From Terrimicrobiaceae bacterium (GTDB lineage Bacteria > Verrucomicrobiota > Verrucomicrobiia > Chthoniobacterales > Terrimicrobiaceae), in assembly GCA_018402345.1 (NCBI GenBank), contig JAGYIV010000010.1:496001-560000 (forward strand): a stretch of DNA of 64,000 bases. Direction: 5' to 3'. The notes beneath the pieces are model-generated. The model did not search any database. It worked only from the letters and a program-made list of their open reading frames with translations, and had not been told where the DNA came from. Below are positions 18,315 to 27,629 of the stretch, piece after piece. A program made the translations under genes and the position numbers. Position 1 is the first letter of the stretch. Every line of letters begins with the position of its first letter.

Positions 18315-18722
18315 TTACGATCCGTAGCTCTTGGTGAAGCGCTTGCGGCTGCCGGAGTCGTCCTCATTGCCCTGCACGGTGGTCTGCACGGCAGGCTCGG
18401 GAGCCGCTTCTGGAGCGGGAACTGGCGTTGCCTGATGCGGTGCGCCGGAGGAGGCTTTGACAAAGGCAAGGCGCAGGTCGGAGAGCACACCCCCCAGGAC
18501 TTGCGATTCCTCATTACTGAGGTTGCCGCGTGTCTTTTCCTGGAGCATCTCGAGTTGGTCGATGAACAGGCGGGCGTATTCGAGATTCGGCTCGGGGTGC
18601 GAACCGTCCGGCGCCGGCAATTGGCCAAGGAACATGGCGGCCTGCTGGGCTTGCATCATGACCAGTTCGACAAAGCGCTGGGCCATCTCACCGGAATTTG
18701 TGGAGTGTTGAACTTCGGACAT
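18315..18722 (-). CDS. DUF1844-family protein
   Basis: A 135-residue soluble protein. The core (about 1-80) fits DUF1844: FVELVMMQAQQAAMFLGQLP, then ARLFIDQLEMLQEKTRGNLS. The tail is low-complexity Ala/Pro followed by a basic end (SRKRFTKSYGS). The function of the family is unknown. The ATG at 18722, 7 bases after the M16 peptidase stop, is preferred over a longer frame that would overlap the peptidase gene. It is probably co-transcribed with that gene. Confidence 0.75.
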   Translation of the reverse strand: MSEVQHSTNSGEMAQRFVELVMMQAQQAAMFLGQLPAPDGSHPEPNLEYARLFIDQLEMLQEKTRGNLSNEESQVLGGVLSDLRLAFVKASSGAPHQATPVPAPEAAPEPAVQTTVQGNEDDSGSRKRFTKSYGS

Positions 18723-18729
18723 GGGATTT

Positions 18730-21357
18730 TCAGTTGGGTTGGACGGGTTCGGTTTTGGCGTGCGGAAGGACTGTCGCCTCCACACGGGCTTCTGGCTTGA
18801 AGTAGTCTGCGGCGGCGCGGCGGATGTCGTCGAGCGTGATTTTCTCGATCTGCTCGCGCCGGCGGAAGGTTTCGTCGTAGCCGAGGCCCATGAGTTCGTC
18901 GACCGCGCAGGCGGCGGCGAGGGCGCTGTTGCTCTGGTTCCGAATGGCCTCCGCGCCGAGAACCTTCGCTCGGGCGCGGGTCAACTCCTCCTCGGTGAGT
19001 CCATTGGCGGCCAGGTCGGCGATCTCATGCCGCATCTCGGCGGTGACCTGCTCGATCTTCGCTGGATCGGTGCCGAGGTAGAACACAAACGCGCCAGGCG
19101 CGAGGCCTGTGAACTGGTTCGCGCCGACAAAGTAGGCGAGTCCCATTTGCTCGCGGATGCGGTTGAAAAAGCGCGACCCGAGATCGCTCGAGGCCGAGCC
19201 GATCAACTCGAGCGCGATGCGGTTGGGGTCATCCACGGACGCGCCCTGGTAGCCGATCATCAGCACGGCTTGCTGCTTGTCCATGGTTGCCATGGCCGGA
19301 GTGAAGCCCTCCTTCGGCTTCGGCGCGGGGACACTCTGGAAGGCGAGTTGGCCCGAGGGCATGGAGACGAAGAATTTCTCAAAAAGCTTCACGACCTCTT
19401 CGGCCTTCACATCACCAAAGACGGACACGACACCGTTTTTGGCCACGGCGAAGGTTTTGTGGAACTCCGCGAGTTTTGCAGAGTCGAGGCTCTCGACAGC
19501 CTCGGGGTGCCCGAGGTTGCGCAGGGCGTAGGGATGCTCGCCGAAGAGGTTTTCACGAACGAGATTCCGTGCCACTGAAGTGATCTGCTCGGCATCGGCC
19601 TTGATACCGGCGAGTTGGGTGCGTTTTTCCAACTCCACCTCGCGCTCGGGGAAGGTGGGGTTCAGCAACACATCGGCCATCAACTCGACTCCCAGCGCCA
19701 GATCCGGGCTCATGACCTCGACGCCGACATTGAAGGAATTGTTGCCGCTGTCGGAGTCGATTGATCCGCCGACATTCTCGATGGTCTCGGCGATCTGCTC
19801 GGCAGTGCGGGACTTCGTGCCCTTGAGGAGCGTGCTGGCGTAAAGTCGATTGATGCCGTTCGTGTCTTTGGACTCGGCGAGCAACCCTCCGCGGAAGACG
19901 GCCGCCATGGAAACGAGCGGCAGGCGCGGGTCCTCCTTCACGAGGAGGCGCAGGCCGTTGGAGAGGGTGAATTTCTTGATCTCGCCCGGCTTGATTTCGG
20001 CGACATCCGCGGACTCCAAGGCCAGCGACCCCACGGGATTCAGCGAGGTGACGTTGATTCCCTCCGGCTTCAAATACCGACGCGCCACACGCTGGACATC
20101 CTCCGGAGTGACCTTGCCAAGCTCGTCGATATAGTGGCGGGTGAAATCGAGGTTCCGCGCGACCAGCCAGTTCGAGCCGAGATCGGAGGCCTTGCCGCGG
20201 GCGGTGGTGAGGGCGTGGATCTGGGAGGAGAGGATGCCGCGCTTGACACGCTCGACCTCGGTTTTTGTGACTCCCTTTTCCTTGATTTTTTGAAGCTCGG
20301 CGAGCGACTCGCGCTCGACCTCGCCGCGCTTGTCGGGATCGGTCACGGCCTGCATGACAAAGATGCCTTCGTTTTGGAGATTGAACATGCCGGCGCTCGC
20401 ACTGTGGGCGATCTGCTTGCGCTCGCGAATCTCGCGGTTCAGGCGCGAACTGCTCCCAGAACCGAGGATACCTCCGAGAATCTCCATGGCGGGCGTGTCG
20501 GGATCGGTCACCCCTGGAACGCGCCATGCCATCGTCAGGCGCGACAGCTCTGTCGGAAACTCCTTGTGGATTTCGCGGCGCCCCAGTTGCGGAGGTTCGG
20601 AGACGATAGTGACCGGCTCCAGAGCGCGCCGACTGGCCGAGGAGAAATGCCGCGCCAGATCCTCGCGGACCTTCTCGGCATCGACATCCCCCGTGACAAC
20701 GAACGTGATGTTGTTCGGCACGTAGCGGGTTTTGTAATAGCTCATGACGTCATCGCGTGTGAGCTGGTTGTAGACGTCGAGGTAGCCGATGACCGGATGC
20801 CGCAGCGGGCTCTCAGAAAAGACTGTGGAGAGCATGAGCTGGGAACTCTGGCGGTTCGGGTCGTCGAATCCCATGGCGAACTCGCGGCGAATGACCTCTT
20901 GTTCCTTCGCGTATTCCTCCTCAGGCAGCGTGGCGTTTTGCATGACGTCGGCGAGGATTTCAACTGCATGGAGCGCTCCCGGTGCGGGCAGATCAATCCA
21001 ATACACGGTGCGGTCGAGGGAGGTGTAGGCATTGATGTAGCCGCCGAGGTCCTGAACCTCCTTGGCAATGGCTCCCGGCGGCCTGCCCTCGGTGCCTTTG
21101 AAGAGCATGTGTTCGAGGATATGGGATATGCCCGCGCCGAGTTTCGGCCCCTCGTGCACGCTCCCAGTGCCGCACCAGGCCTGAACGCTTGCCACCGGCG
21201 CGCTGTGGTCCTCCTCCACGATGAGGGTGAGGCCGTTGTCGTAGGTGAACACCTTGGCACGGGATTCGGGAAGCGATGGCGGGGCGGATTGGGTGGCGGC
21301 GGATTGCATGGACATAGAGGCTAGGAAAAGTGCGGCGATGAAAAGTGGTCTGGTCAT
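18730..21357 (-). CDS. Secreted M16-family zinc metallopeptidase, two-domain
   Basis: An 875-residue pitrilysin/processing-peptidase-like enzyme with an N-terminal signal peptide (about 1-21). The inverted zinc motif HxxEH is H79-I-L-E82-H83, followed by the downstream glutamate region AKEVQDLGGYINAY. The C-terminal half (from about 440) is a second M16 pair that lacks HxxEH and begins with FTLSNGLRLLVKEDPRLPLVS, as in family members with an active and an inactive half in one chain. It probably degrades peptides in the periplasm. It starts 2 bases after the Minf_1886-family gene. Confidence 0.9.
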   Translation of the reverse strand: MTRPLFIAALFLASMSMQSAATQSAPPSLPESRAKVFTYDNGLTLIVEEDHSAPVASVQAWCGTGSVHEGPKLGAGISHILEHMLFKGTEGRPPGAIAKEVQDLGGYINAYTSLDRTVYWIDLPAPGALHAVEILADVMQNATLPEEEYAKEQEVIRREFAMGFDDPNRQSSQLMLSTVFSESPLRHPVIGYLDVYNQLTRDDVMSYYKTRYVPNNITFVVTGDVDAEKVREDLARHFSSASRRALEPVTIVSEPPQLGRREIHKEFPTELSRLTMAWRVPGVTDPDTPAMEILGGILGSGSSSRLNREIRERKQIAHSASAGMFNLQNEGIFVMQAVTDPDKRGEVERESLAELQKIKEKGVTKTEVERVKRGILSSQIHALTTARGKASDLGSNWLVARNLDFTRHYIDELGKVTPEDVQRVARRYLKPEGINVTSLNPVGSLALESADVAEIKPGEIKKFTLSNGLRLLVKEDPRLPLVSMAAVFRGGLLAESKDTNGINRLYASTLLKGTKSRTAEQIAETIENVGGSIDSDSGNNSFNVGVEVMSPDLALGVELMADVLLNPTFPEREVELEKRTQLAGIKADAEQITSVARNLVRENLFGEHPYALRNLGHPEAVESLDSAKLAEFHKTFAVAKNGVVSVFGDVKAEEVVKLFEKFFVSMPSGQLAFQSVPAPKPKEGFTPAMATMDKQQAVLMIGYQGASVDDPNRIALELIGSASSDLGSRFFNRIREQMGLAYFVGANQFTGLAPGAFVFYLGTDPAKIEQVTAEMRHEIADLAANGLTEEELTRARAKVLGAEAIRNQSNSALAAACAVDELMGLGYDETFRRREQIEKITLDDIRRAAADYFKPEARVEATVLPHAKTEPVQPN

Positions 21358-21359
21358 GG

Positions 21360-21785
21360 TCAGGCTCCGATCTGGAGTGGCGTGGATCCGCCACTGGAGG
21401 GTTCGGCGGGACGGAAGGGATCGACAAAAGCCTCGTGGAAATCAAACACGTCGGCGAAACTTTCCACGGTGTCCTCGTCGGTTTTCCCGAAGACGCTGGC
21501 GTCCACAAGATTGAACACCAGATTGCCGACATCCGCGGTGGTGTGGACCCCCCAGTAGCCGAGCACCATGAGCGCCATGGGGCCGAACTCGTCGAGTGCG
21601 TGAAGGCGAAAGCCCTCGAGCAATTCCGCGGCTCCGACATGCGGACCGGTTTCCTTGCGTGTTTTTTTCCGGCGCTTGATCGTGGCCTCGAGCGAGTCGC
21701 GGAGGAAGACATAGGCCTCGGCCTGATATCGGGTGTCTTTTTCGGAGAGTGTTTCGACGGTTTCTTGAAATCCGTTGGTTGGCAT
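21360..21785 (-). CDS. Minf_1886-family conserved protein
   Basis: A 141-residue protein that matches the Minf_1886 family, found mainly in Verrucomicrobiota and Planctomycetota. Recognisable parts are RYQAEAYVFLRDSLEAT near the start, HVGAAELLEGFRLHAL in the middle, and FGPMALMVLGYWGVHTTADVGNLVF, followed by an acidic FDFHEAF tail. Its function is unknown. The ATG overlaps the stop of a 43-codon upstream frame (TGATG), and the M16 peptidase gene follows 2 bases later, so all three are probably one transcription unit. Confidence 0.8.
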   Translation of the reverse strand: MPTNGFQETVETLSEKDTRYQAEAYVFLRDSLEATIKRRKKTRKETGPHVGAAELLEGFRLHALDEFGPMALMVLGYWGVHTTADVGNLVFNLVDASVFGKTDEDTVESFADVFDFHEAFVDPFRPAEPSSGGSTPLQIGA

Positions 21786-21916
21786 CAGTTCTGTATCGTT
21801 GATTGGTCCGGGGCGGGTTCGGCGGAGTTCCGCCAATGCTGGACTCCCAAGCCCATGAGAAAAAGGAAAAGCACGGCGGCAACAAGCGCCTGTTCCCGGC
21901 GCGTCAGCTCGAACAT
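21785..21916 (-). CDS. Small single-pass membrane protein, 43 residues
   Basis: The frame reads MFELTRREQ, then a strongly hydrophobic helix (ALVAAVLFLFLMGLG), then a short polar tail. Its TGA overlaps the ATG of the Minf_1886-family gene, the usual sign of translational coupling. The start resembles the membrane anchor of ComEA/DNA-uptake-type proteins (TRREQ-hydrophobic), but no helix-hairpin-helix domain follows. It is too short for most gene finders. Confidence 0.5.
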   Translation of the reverse strand: MFELTRREQALVAAVLFLFLMGLGVQHWRNSAEPAPDQSTIQN

Positions 21917-22059
21917 GGCTTGTAGAATAATCCATATCGACAGCCCTGCAAGACCCCCACGGCGAAATTTTCACCCCGTGAGATCCGTTGAAACAACCTG
22001 CAAGGGCGGATCTTTTTTCGGAGTGGCTTGCGGCATGGAAATCCCCCACCCTTGCGGAT

Positions 22060-22746
22060 ATGGAATCGATCGTTCTCACAGGATGCACCCGCGGACTCGG
22101 GCGGGCCATGACTCGATACTTTGCGGAACGGGGATTTGCAGTGCACGGCTGCGGCACAAGCGAGGGTGCCTTGGAGGAACTGCGCGCGGCGTTTCCGGAG
22201 CCGCACACGTTTTCGAGAGTCGACTTGGCGGATGATGTCGCAGTGCGAACTTGGGCCGCCGGGGTCTTGAAGCACGGGGGACCGCGATTGCTCATCAACA
22301 ATGCTGCCCGCATCGCAAGAAACGCCCCGCTTTGGGAACTGACCTCCGAGGAAATCGACGCGGTGGTGCGGGTGAATATCAACGGCACGATCAACACAAT
22401 CCGCCATTTTCTGCCGGCGATGATCCAACGTGGCTCAGGGGTGGTCGTAAATTTCAGCTCGGGCTGGGGACGCTCTACCTCCCCTAAGGTGGCGATCTAT
22501 TGCGCGAGCAAATTTGCGATCGAGGGGCTCACCGCCTCGCTCGCGCAAGAACTCCCGAAGGGGCTCGCCGCCGTGGCGTTGAATCCGGGAGTCATCAACA
22601 CAGACATGCTCGCCTCGTGCTTTGGCAGCGCGGCGGACGACTATCCGAATCCCGACGAGTGGGTGGAATCGGCAGGCCCGTTTTTGCTGGGTCTTGGTGC
22701 ACGCGACAACGGCAGCTCGCTGAGCGTGCCGGGGGCTGGTGAATAA
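22060..22746 (+). CDS. Short-chain dehydrogenase/reductase (SDR)
   Basis: A 228-residue classical SDR. The NAD(P) motif is TGCTRGLG (7-14), the structural motif is NNAA, and the catalytic residues lie in NFSSGWGRS...YCASK (S, then Y-x-x-x-K). An internal PG motif (ALNPGVINTDM) is also typical. The substrate is unknown. The ATG at 22060 places the nucleotide-binding strand directly at the N-terminus. A Gfo/Idh/MocA oxidoreductase gene starts 58 bases after the stop. Confidence 0.86.
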   Translation: MESIVLTGCTRGLGRAMTRYFAERGFAVHGCGTSEGALEELRAAFPEPHTFSRVDLADDVAVRTWAAGVLKHGGPRLLINNAARIARNAPLWELTSEEIDAVVRVNINGTINTIRHFLPAMIQRGSGVVVNFSSGWGRSTSPKVAIYCASKFAIEGLTASLAQELPKGLAAVALNPGVINTDMLASCFGSAADDYPNPDEWVESAGPFLLGLGARDNGSSLSVPGAGE

Positions 22747-22804
22747 AGCGGCACATTGCCGCTCCGAAATGTTGCCAAGACGCCCGGTGATTTTTTTCAA
22801 CGAT

Positions 22805-23815
22805 ATGGAAAGCATCGAACCACTGCGGTGGGGCATCATCGGCCCAGGTGCCATCGCACGGAAATTCGCGCAGGATGCACAGGCCGTGCCTGGTTGTGTG
22901 CTTGAGTCGGTGGCAGGACGCGATGCGGCAAGGGCTGAGGCGTTTGCGCGCGAGGGTGGAATTCGGCGCTTCCATGCCTCCCCGTTGGCGATGGCGGAGG
23001 ATGCGGCGATCGATGCCGTGTATGTGGCAACCCCGCACCACAACCACTTTGACACCGCCATGCTCATGCTGTCGCACGGAAAAGCGGTGCTGGTGGAAAA
23101 GCCGATCACTGTTTCCGCTGCGGAGGCGTCACGACTCATCGAAACAGCACGAATCAACAGTGTGTTCCTCATGGAAGCACTATGGACGCGGTTTCTTCCC
23201 GTGTTCGATGAAGTCCGCCGTTGGTTGGACGATCGGGCCATCGGGCGCCTTCGCATGGTATCCTCTGGGTTCTGCGTGCGTGGAAATCAGGATCCCACAC
23301 TGCGTTGGCTTGATCCCGCGAAAGCGGGCGGGTCCCTCCTGGATCTGGGCGTGTATTGCCTCTCGATGCAGCAATTCGCCACCGGCGCAGCGCCGCTCTC
23401 CACAAGCCCTCAAGCCGTCGTTGCCTCAACCGGCGTGGACGAACTTCTGACCGTGGCGATGCGATATCCCGACGGGGTGCTTGGGCAGTTCACCTGCGGC
23501 CTCGCGGCACATGGCGACACCTCGCTCACAATCGCCGGGGAAGCCGGCAGAATTCATGTGCCGCATTCTTTTTTCTCCGCCCAGCGGGCCACCCTGCTCT
23601 GCGGGAACCACCCTCGCGAGATCGAGCGCCCCTTTATTGCGGGCGGTTTCGAATACCAGATCGCTGAGGTCTGCCGCTGCATCCGCCGAGGGGCCATCGA
23701 GAGCGACAAAATGCCGCTTAGGGAAACGCTCGAGACAATGCGGACGATGGACTTGATCCGATCACAGATCGGGCTGGTCTATCCATGGGAGCGCGCGAGG
23801 CACGTCGCGGGGTAA
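22805..23815 (+). CDS. Gfo/Idh/MocA-family oxidoreductase
   Basis: A 336-residue NAD(P)-dependent dehydrogenase with an N-terminal Rossmann fold (WGIIGPGAIARKFA near 9-22), the EKPITVSAAEA motif that carries the conserved lysine, and an LDLGVYCLS segment in the C-terminal substrate domain. The EALWTRFLP stretch is typical of the dimeric dihydrodiol dehydrogenase/glucose-fructose oxidoreductase branch. It probably oxidises a sugar, an inositol or a related polyol. An earlier in-frame start would overlap the SDR stop and adds a non-conserved leader. Confidence 0.83.
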   Translation: MESIEPLRWGIIGPGAIARKFAQDAQAVPGCVLESVAGRDAARAEAFAREGGIRRFHASPLAMAEDAAIDAVYVATPHHNHFDTAMLMLSHGKAVLVEKPITVSAAEASRLIETARINSVFLMEALWTRFLPVFDEVRRWLDDRAIGRLRMVSSGFCVRGNQDPTLRWLDPAKAGGSLLDLGVYCLSMQQFATGAAPLSTSPQAVVASTGVDELLTVAMRYPDGVLGQFTCGLAAHGDTSLTIAGEAGRIHVPHSFFSAQRATLLCGNHPREIERPFIAGGFEYQIAEVCRCIRRGAIESDKMPLRETLETMRTMDLIRSQIGLVYPWERARHVAG

Positions 23816-23975
23816 ACGGATGCCGATTAGATAGTCGAAAGATTCCGCGAGTTCGGATTCATGGAAGGAATCTCAAGCATGGACCTTTGGTTGACTCCTT
23901 GGAGTGATTGACGGAGGCGAACAAAACCGAAGGGGGCGAACCGTCCCATGACTTCGCCGAAGGTGATGCTGGGTT

Positions 23976-24629
23976 TCATTGGTTGCGGAGGGATTTGATC
24001 GTTTGGACTGCGGTGGCAGCGAGGGTCGTGATGTGACCCCAGCGGCCTTCGCTGATCGCATCTCTCGGGGCGAGCCACGAGCCGCCGATCGCCGCGACGA
24101 GGGGATCGGCGAGGTAGGATGCCATGTTTTTTTCATTCAGCCCGCCAAGGGGGAGAAATTTGACACCGAGATGCTGGTAGGGCGCCGCGATGGCCTTCAA
24201 GTAGGCAAGACCGCCCGAGGGTTCCGCGGGAAAAAACTTCAGGACCTTGCAGTCGAACTCCAGCGCCTGCTCGATATCGGTGGGCGTGGCGATGCCAGGC
24301 GCGAATGGGAGACCGGCTTCCTTCGCTGCTTGAAGGACACGCGGATTCACTCCCGGCGAGACAGCGAATTCGGCTCCGGCGTTTTTCACTTCAACCACCT
24401 GCGTGGGGGTGAGCACTGTGCCGGCACCGGCGAGCATCTCCGGCACCTCGGAGCGGATACGGCGCAGGGCGCCGAGGGCCGCAGGAGTGCGGAGCGTCAA
24501 CTCCATCACATCGACCCCGCCGGCAAGAAGCGCCTTGGCAAGGGGCGGCCCGTCCTCTTCACGATCGATGACAAGGACGGCGACGATGCCGGTGGTGTGG
24601 ACGCGGCTGGCGATGGGCTCGGGTAGCAT
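23976..24629 (-). CDS. eda: KDPG/KHG aldolase
   Basis: A 217-residue class I aldolase that splits 2-keto-3-deoxy-6-phosphogluconate into pyruvate and glyceraldehyde 3-phosphate. The active-site glutamate is E43 (VMELTLRTP) and the Schiff-base lysine is K131 (VLKFFPAE); AGAGTVLT and LPLGGL are also conserved. It is the last gene of a five-gene operon with a GH88 enzyme, so it probably finishes the breakdown of unsaturated uronic acids. The required KDG kinase is not in this window. Confidence 0.92.
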   Translation of the reverse strand: MLPEPIASRVHTTGIVAVLVIDREEDGPPLAKALLAGGVDVMELTLRTPAALGALRRIRSEVPEMLAGAGTVLTPTQVVEVKNAGAEFAVSPGVNPRVLQAAKEAGLPFAPGIATPTDIEQALEFDCKVLKFFPAEPSGGLAYLKAIAAPYQHLGVKFLPLGGLNEKNMASYLADPLVAAIGGSWLAPRDAISEGRWGHITTLAATAVQTIKSLRNQ

Positions 24630-24638
24630 GGAAGAGAG

Positions 24639-25787
24639 TCAAGCAAGTTTCTCGACCGGAAGCCAGCGGCGTTCGGCCCAGCTTTTGAGGCCGAGTTCGG
24701 CGAGTTGCACGCCCTTGGCGCCTTGGAGGAGAGTCCATGGGAACGCCTCGCCGAGGACGACATGGCGTAGAAAAAGCTCCCACTGGATCTTGAAGGCATT
24801 GTCGTGGGTTTCCTGCTCAGGCACCTTCGACCATCCGCCCAAAAAGTCGATCGGCTGAGGGATATCGGGGTTCCAAGTGGGCTTGGGGGTGTTGCCGTAG
24901 TGCTGAGTCCAGCATTCTCGCAGACCCGCGACGGCGGAGCCGTGCGTGCCATCGACTTGGAGCGTGAGGAGGTCGTCGCGGCGCACACGGACGGTCCAAC
25001 TGGAGTTGAAATGGGCGATGACGCCGCCTTCGAGTTCGAAGGTCGCGTAGGCGGAGTCGTCGGCGGTGCATTTGTATTTGCGGCCTTGTTCATCCACGCG
25101 CTCGGGGATGTGCGTGGCGCCGAGGCAGGAGACGGATTTCACTTCGCCGAAGAGGTTGTCGAGCACATAGCGCCAGTGGCAGAGCATGTCGACGATGATG
25201 CCGCCGTCGTCCTCCTTGCGGTAGTTCCAACTGGGGCGCTGGGCGGTGATGTTGTCACCCTCGAAAACCCAGTAGCCGAACTCGCCGCGGACGCTCAGGA
25301 TTTTTCCAAAGAAGCCCTGTTCTTTCAGGCGTTGGATTTTCCGCATGCCGCCGAGCCAGAGCTTGTCTTGCACCACGCCGTTTTTCACGCCGGCCTTAGT
25401 GGCGACATTGTAAAGCTCAAGCGCGTCGGCGGAACTGACGGCTGTGGGCTTCTCGCAATAGACATGCTTGCCGACGGCGATGGCCTTTTTGACCGCATCG
25501 GCGCGACGACCGGTGGTCTGCGAGTCGAAGTAGATGGTATTTTCAGGCTTGGCGAGTTCGGCATCGAGGTCGGTGGTCCAACGCACGCCTTCATCCATGG
25601 CGGCGAGTTGGGCGAGCTTGGCTTCGCTGCGTCCGACGAGGACGGGTTCGGGCCAGATGACCTCGCCGTCGTTGATTTTCACACCGCCTTGCTTCCGGAT
25701 CGCGAGGATCGAGCGGATGTAGTGCTGGTTGGTGCCCATGCGTCCGGTGACGCCGTTCATGATGATGCCGACCTTGTGTTTTTTCAT
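24639..25787 (-). CDS. Gfo/Idh/MocA-family oxidoreductase of the uronate operon
   Basis: A 382-residue protein with an unusual nucleotide-binding start ([14 protein letters not shown]), the [15 protein letters not shown] lysine motif and a large C-terminal domain with [16 protein letters not shown]. The branch is often linked to polysaccharide-degradation clusters. It may interconvert sugar acids. The start at 25787 gives the Rossmann fold at the N-terminus; longer frames add an unrelated leader that overlaps the cupin gene. It lies 9 bases before the aldolase gene and 19 bases after the cupin gene. Confidence 0.83.
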   Translation of the reverse strand: MKKHKVGIIMNGVTGRMGTNQHYIRSILAIRKQGGVKINDGEVIWPEPVLVGRSEAKLAQLAAMDEGVRWTTDLDAELAKPENTIYFDSQTTGRRADAVKKAIAVGKHVYCEKPTAVSSADALELYNVATKAGVKNGVVQDKLWLGGMRKIQRLKEQGFFGKILSVRGEFGYWVFEGDNITAQRPSWNYRKEDDGGIIVDMLCHWRYVLDNLFGEVKSVSCLGATHIPERVDEQGRKYKCTADDSAYATFELEGGVIAHFNSSWTVRVRRDDLLTLQVDGTHGSAVAGLRECWTQHYGNTPKPTWNPDIPQPIDFLGGWSKVPEQETHDNAFKIQWELFLRHVVLGEAFPWTLLQGAKGVQLAELGLKSWAERRWLPVEKLA

Positions 25788-25806
25788 AAGTGGAATGATA
25801 GAGGGT

Positions 25807-26253
25807 TTATTCGGGTTTGAGGGTGCACTGCGGTTGAGCGCCGGGAGGGAGCGGGGGGACATCGATGCCGGCCTTGGGAAGTGTGCCTTCGAGTTCCTGC
25901 CGCCAGTGGGCGACATCTCCGGCGGGGCCGTAGCAATAGAGCATGCGGAGCGGGGTTTTACCGATGTTCGTGAGCTGGTGAAAGACGCCTGACGGGATGT
26001 AAACCATCTGCCCGGAGGTCAATGTCTGCCGCTCCTCGCCAAGGCACATCTCGCCGGTGCCTTCGATGACGAAGTAGACCTCCTCCTGCTCTTGGTTGTG
26101 CCAAGGCACCTGGCCGCCTTCGGGGTCGAGCGTGACATTGCCGATGCTGAAGTTCTTGGCCTGGATGGGGGCAACGCCTCCGGCGAGGTTTTGCGTGCGG
26201 CGGCGCGCCGGGTAGCGGCGGCCTTCGATCTGTGAGAGGTCGGAGATGGTCAT
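25807..26253 (-). CDS. Cupin-domain protein
   Basis: A 148-residue single-domain cupin. Motif 1 is [20 protein letters not shown] and motif 2 is [14 protein letters not shown], giving the usual His/Glu/His metal set. Its place between GH88 and Gfo/Idh genes suggests that it isomerises or senses a sugar acid. By position it could take the role of KduI, but the sequence is only a generic cupin, so the role is inferred. Confidence 0.78.
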   Translation of the reverse strand: MTISDLSQIEGRRYPARRRTQNLAGGVAPIQAKNFSIGNVTLDPEGGQVPWHNQEQEEVYFVIEGTGEMCLGEERQTLTSGQMVYIPSGVFHQLTNIGKTPLRMLYCYGPAGDVAHWRQELEGTLPKAGIDVPPLPPGAQPQCTLKPE

Positions 26254-26264
26254 GGGATGGTGGC

Positions 26265-27629
26265 TTATCGGCTGACGCAGCCGAAGAACGAGTAATCGCG
26301 GCTTTCAGCGAGGCGTTGGATGGTGAGGGCGAGTTCGCGGGCGTGGTAGTCGCCCCACATGGAGGATTCACCACGAGGAATTTTGGAACCCTCGGGGATG
26401 TGGTCCCAACCGTTCGGGCGATGGTAGATGGAGTGCAGGATGAGGCCCTGGTGGTTTTCCGAGGTCGAAAGATAGGGCTCGGAAAGAACTGTGCGGGCCG
26501 TGGTGAGACCGGCTTGGAGGTAGCGGGAATCCTTCAGATAGCGGCCGAGTCGGATAAGGCCCTGCGCGGCGATCGCGGCGGAGGAACTGTCCACCGGTTC
26601 CCAGTCGTTTTCGATTTGGGCAGGGCGGTCGAGATAGTCGCCAAGGTGATGCAGATTCGGCGCGCCGGTGTCCCAATAAGGAATACCATCGGTGGGCGTG
26701 TGCTCGATGTAGAAATCACAGGCGGCGCGGGCGGCCTTGAGAAACATCGACTCGACGGCCTGGCGACCGCCGAACGCCTCCAACTCTCCATCGGGAAGGG
26801 TCGCGAGCCACTCCAACTGCTCGGGATAGCCAGCCACGATCCAAGCGAGGCCGCGCGTCCAGGTGGTGAACGGCGAGTAGCCCTGCTGGGAATTCGGGCA
26901 GCGGTAGTTGCCGTCGTTTGTGTTGAAGATGCTTTCATGCGCGACACGTCCGCGGATGTCGTAGGCATCGCGTCCCTCGCCGTAGAAGACCGCGAAGTCG
27001 GCCGTTGTTTTGGCGTGCTGGATCAGACGCTCGAGAAGCGAGATGCGGAGGTCTTTTTCCCCCATAAGCACATGGCCGAGGGAGTGCGACACCGCGAGCG
27101 CGCGGAGGCTGCGGATCGTGTCGGCGAAGAGCGAGTGTGGGCCGTTGAAGGAATAAATGTAGCCACCGCCACCGGCGACGGGAGTCCAACGCGCGGCTTG
27201 GACGGCACCCGTGCATTTGAGGGCGAGTTCGTAGAAATCCCTTTCGGCGGCATTGTGCGATATCTTCCCCTCCACCATGAGCCGGAGGAGATTTCCGTAG
27301 GTGCTGACATTGTTGAACCCGTGGTCGTGGACACCGATGTGGGTGATGTGGTGCGCCATGCGCTCGCGCGTTCGCTCGCGGCCGAGCTCGAGGAATTTTT
27401 CATCTCCGGTGGCGTCAAATTGCAGAATGGCGGAGCCGTAAACAAATCCCTGCGTCCACTCGGTCCAGCCGCGCGCGGTGTATTTGCCTTCGACGGTGAA
27501 AACCGGTGTGGCCTTGCCGGGAACCTCGTCCTTGTCGATGGAGAGGATTTTCGGAGCCGAGGCGGCCCAGAGTTTTTTAATGGCCGGCAGGAGGTCCGCC
27601 GGGGCGAGTGTGGGGTCGGATTGGATCAT
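26265..27629 (-). CDS. GH88 unsaturated glucuronyl hydrolase
   Basis: A 454-residue (alpha/alpha)6-barrel enzyme that removes 4,5-unsaturated uronic acid from the ends of oligosaccharides produced by polysaccharide lyases. Family features include GVHDHGFNNVSTYGNLLRL, YIYSFNGPHSLFADTIRSLRAL with its catalytic-site Asp, DSSSAAIAAQGL, and the C-terminal WGDYHARELAL. No signal peptide is seen, so it is cytoplasmic, as usual. The start overlaps the stop of the upstream SDR gene by 4 bases. The parent polysaccharide is not identified and no lyase gene is present in the window. Confidence 0.88.
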   Translation of the reverse strand: MIQSDPTLAPADLLPAIKKLWAASAPKILSIDKDEVPGKATPVFTVEGKYTARGWTEWTQGFVYGSAILQFDATGDEKFLELGRERTRERMAHHITHIGVHDHGFNNVSTYGNLLRLMVEGKISHNAAERDFYELALKCTGAVQAARWTPVAGGGGYIYSFNGPHSLFADTIRSLRALAVSHSLGHVLMGEKDLRISLLERLIQHAKTTADFAVFYGEGRDAYDIRGRVAHESIFNTNDGNYRCPNSQQGYSPFTTWTRGLAWIVAGYPEQLEWLATLPDGELEAFGGRQAVESMFLKAARAACDFYIEHTPTDGIPYWDTGAPNLHHLGDYLDRPAQIENDWEPVDSSSAAIAAQGLIRLGRYLKDSRYLQAGLTTARTVLSEPYLSTSENHQGLILHSIYHRPNGWDHIPEGSKIPRGESSMWGDYHARELALTIQRLAESRDYSFFGCVSR

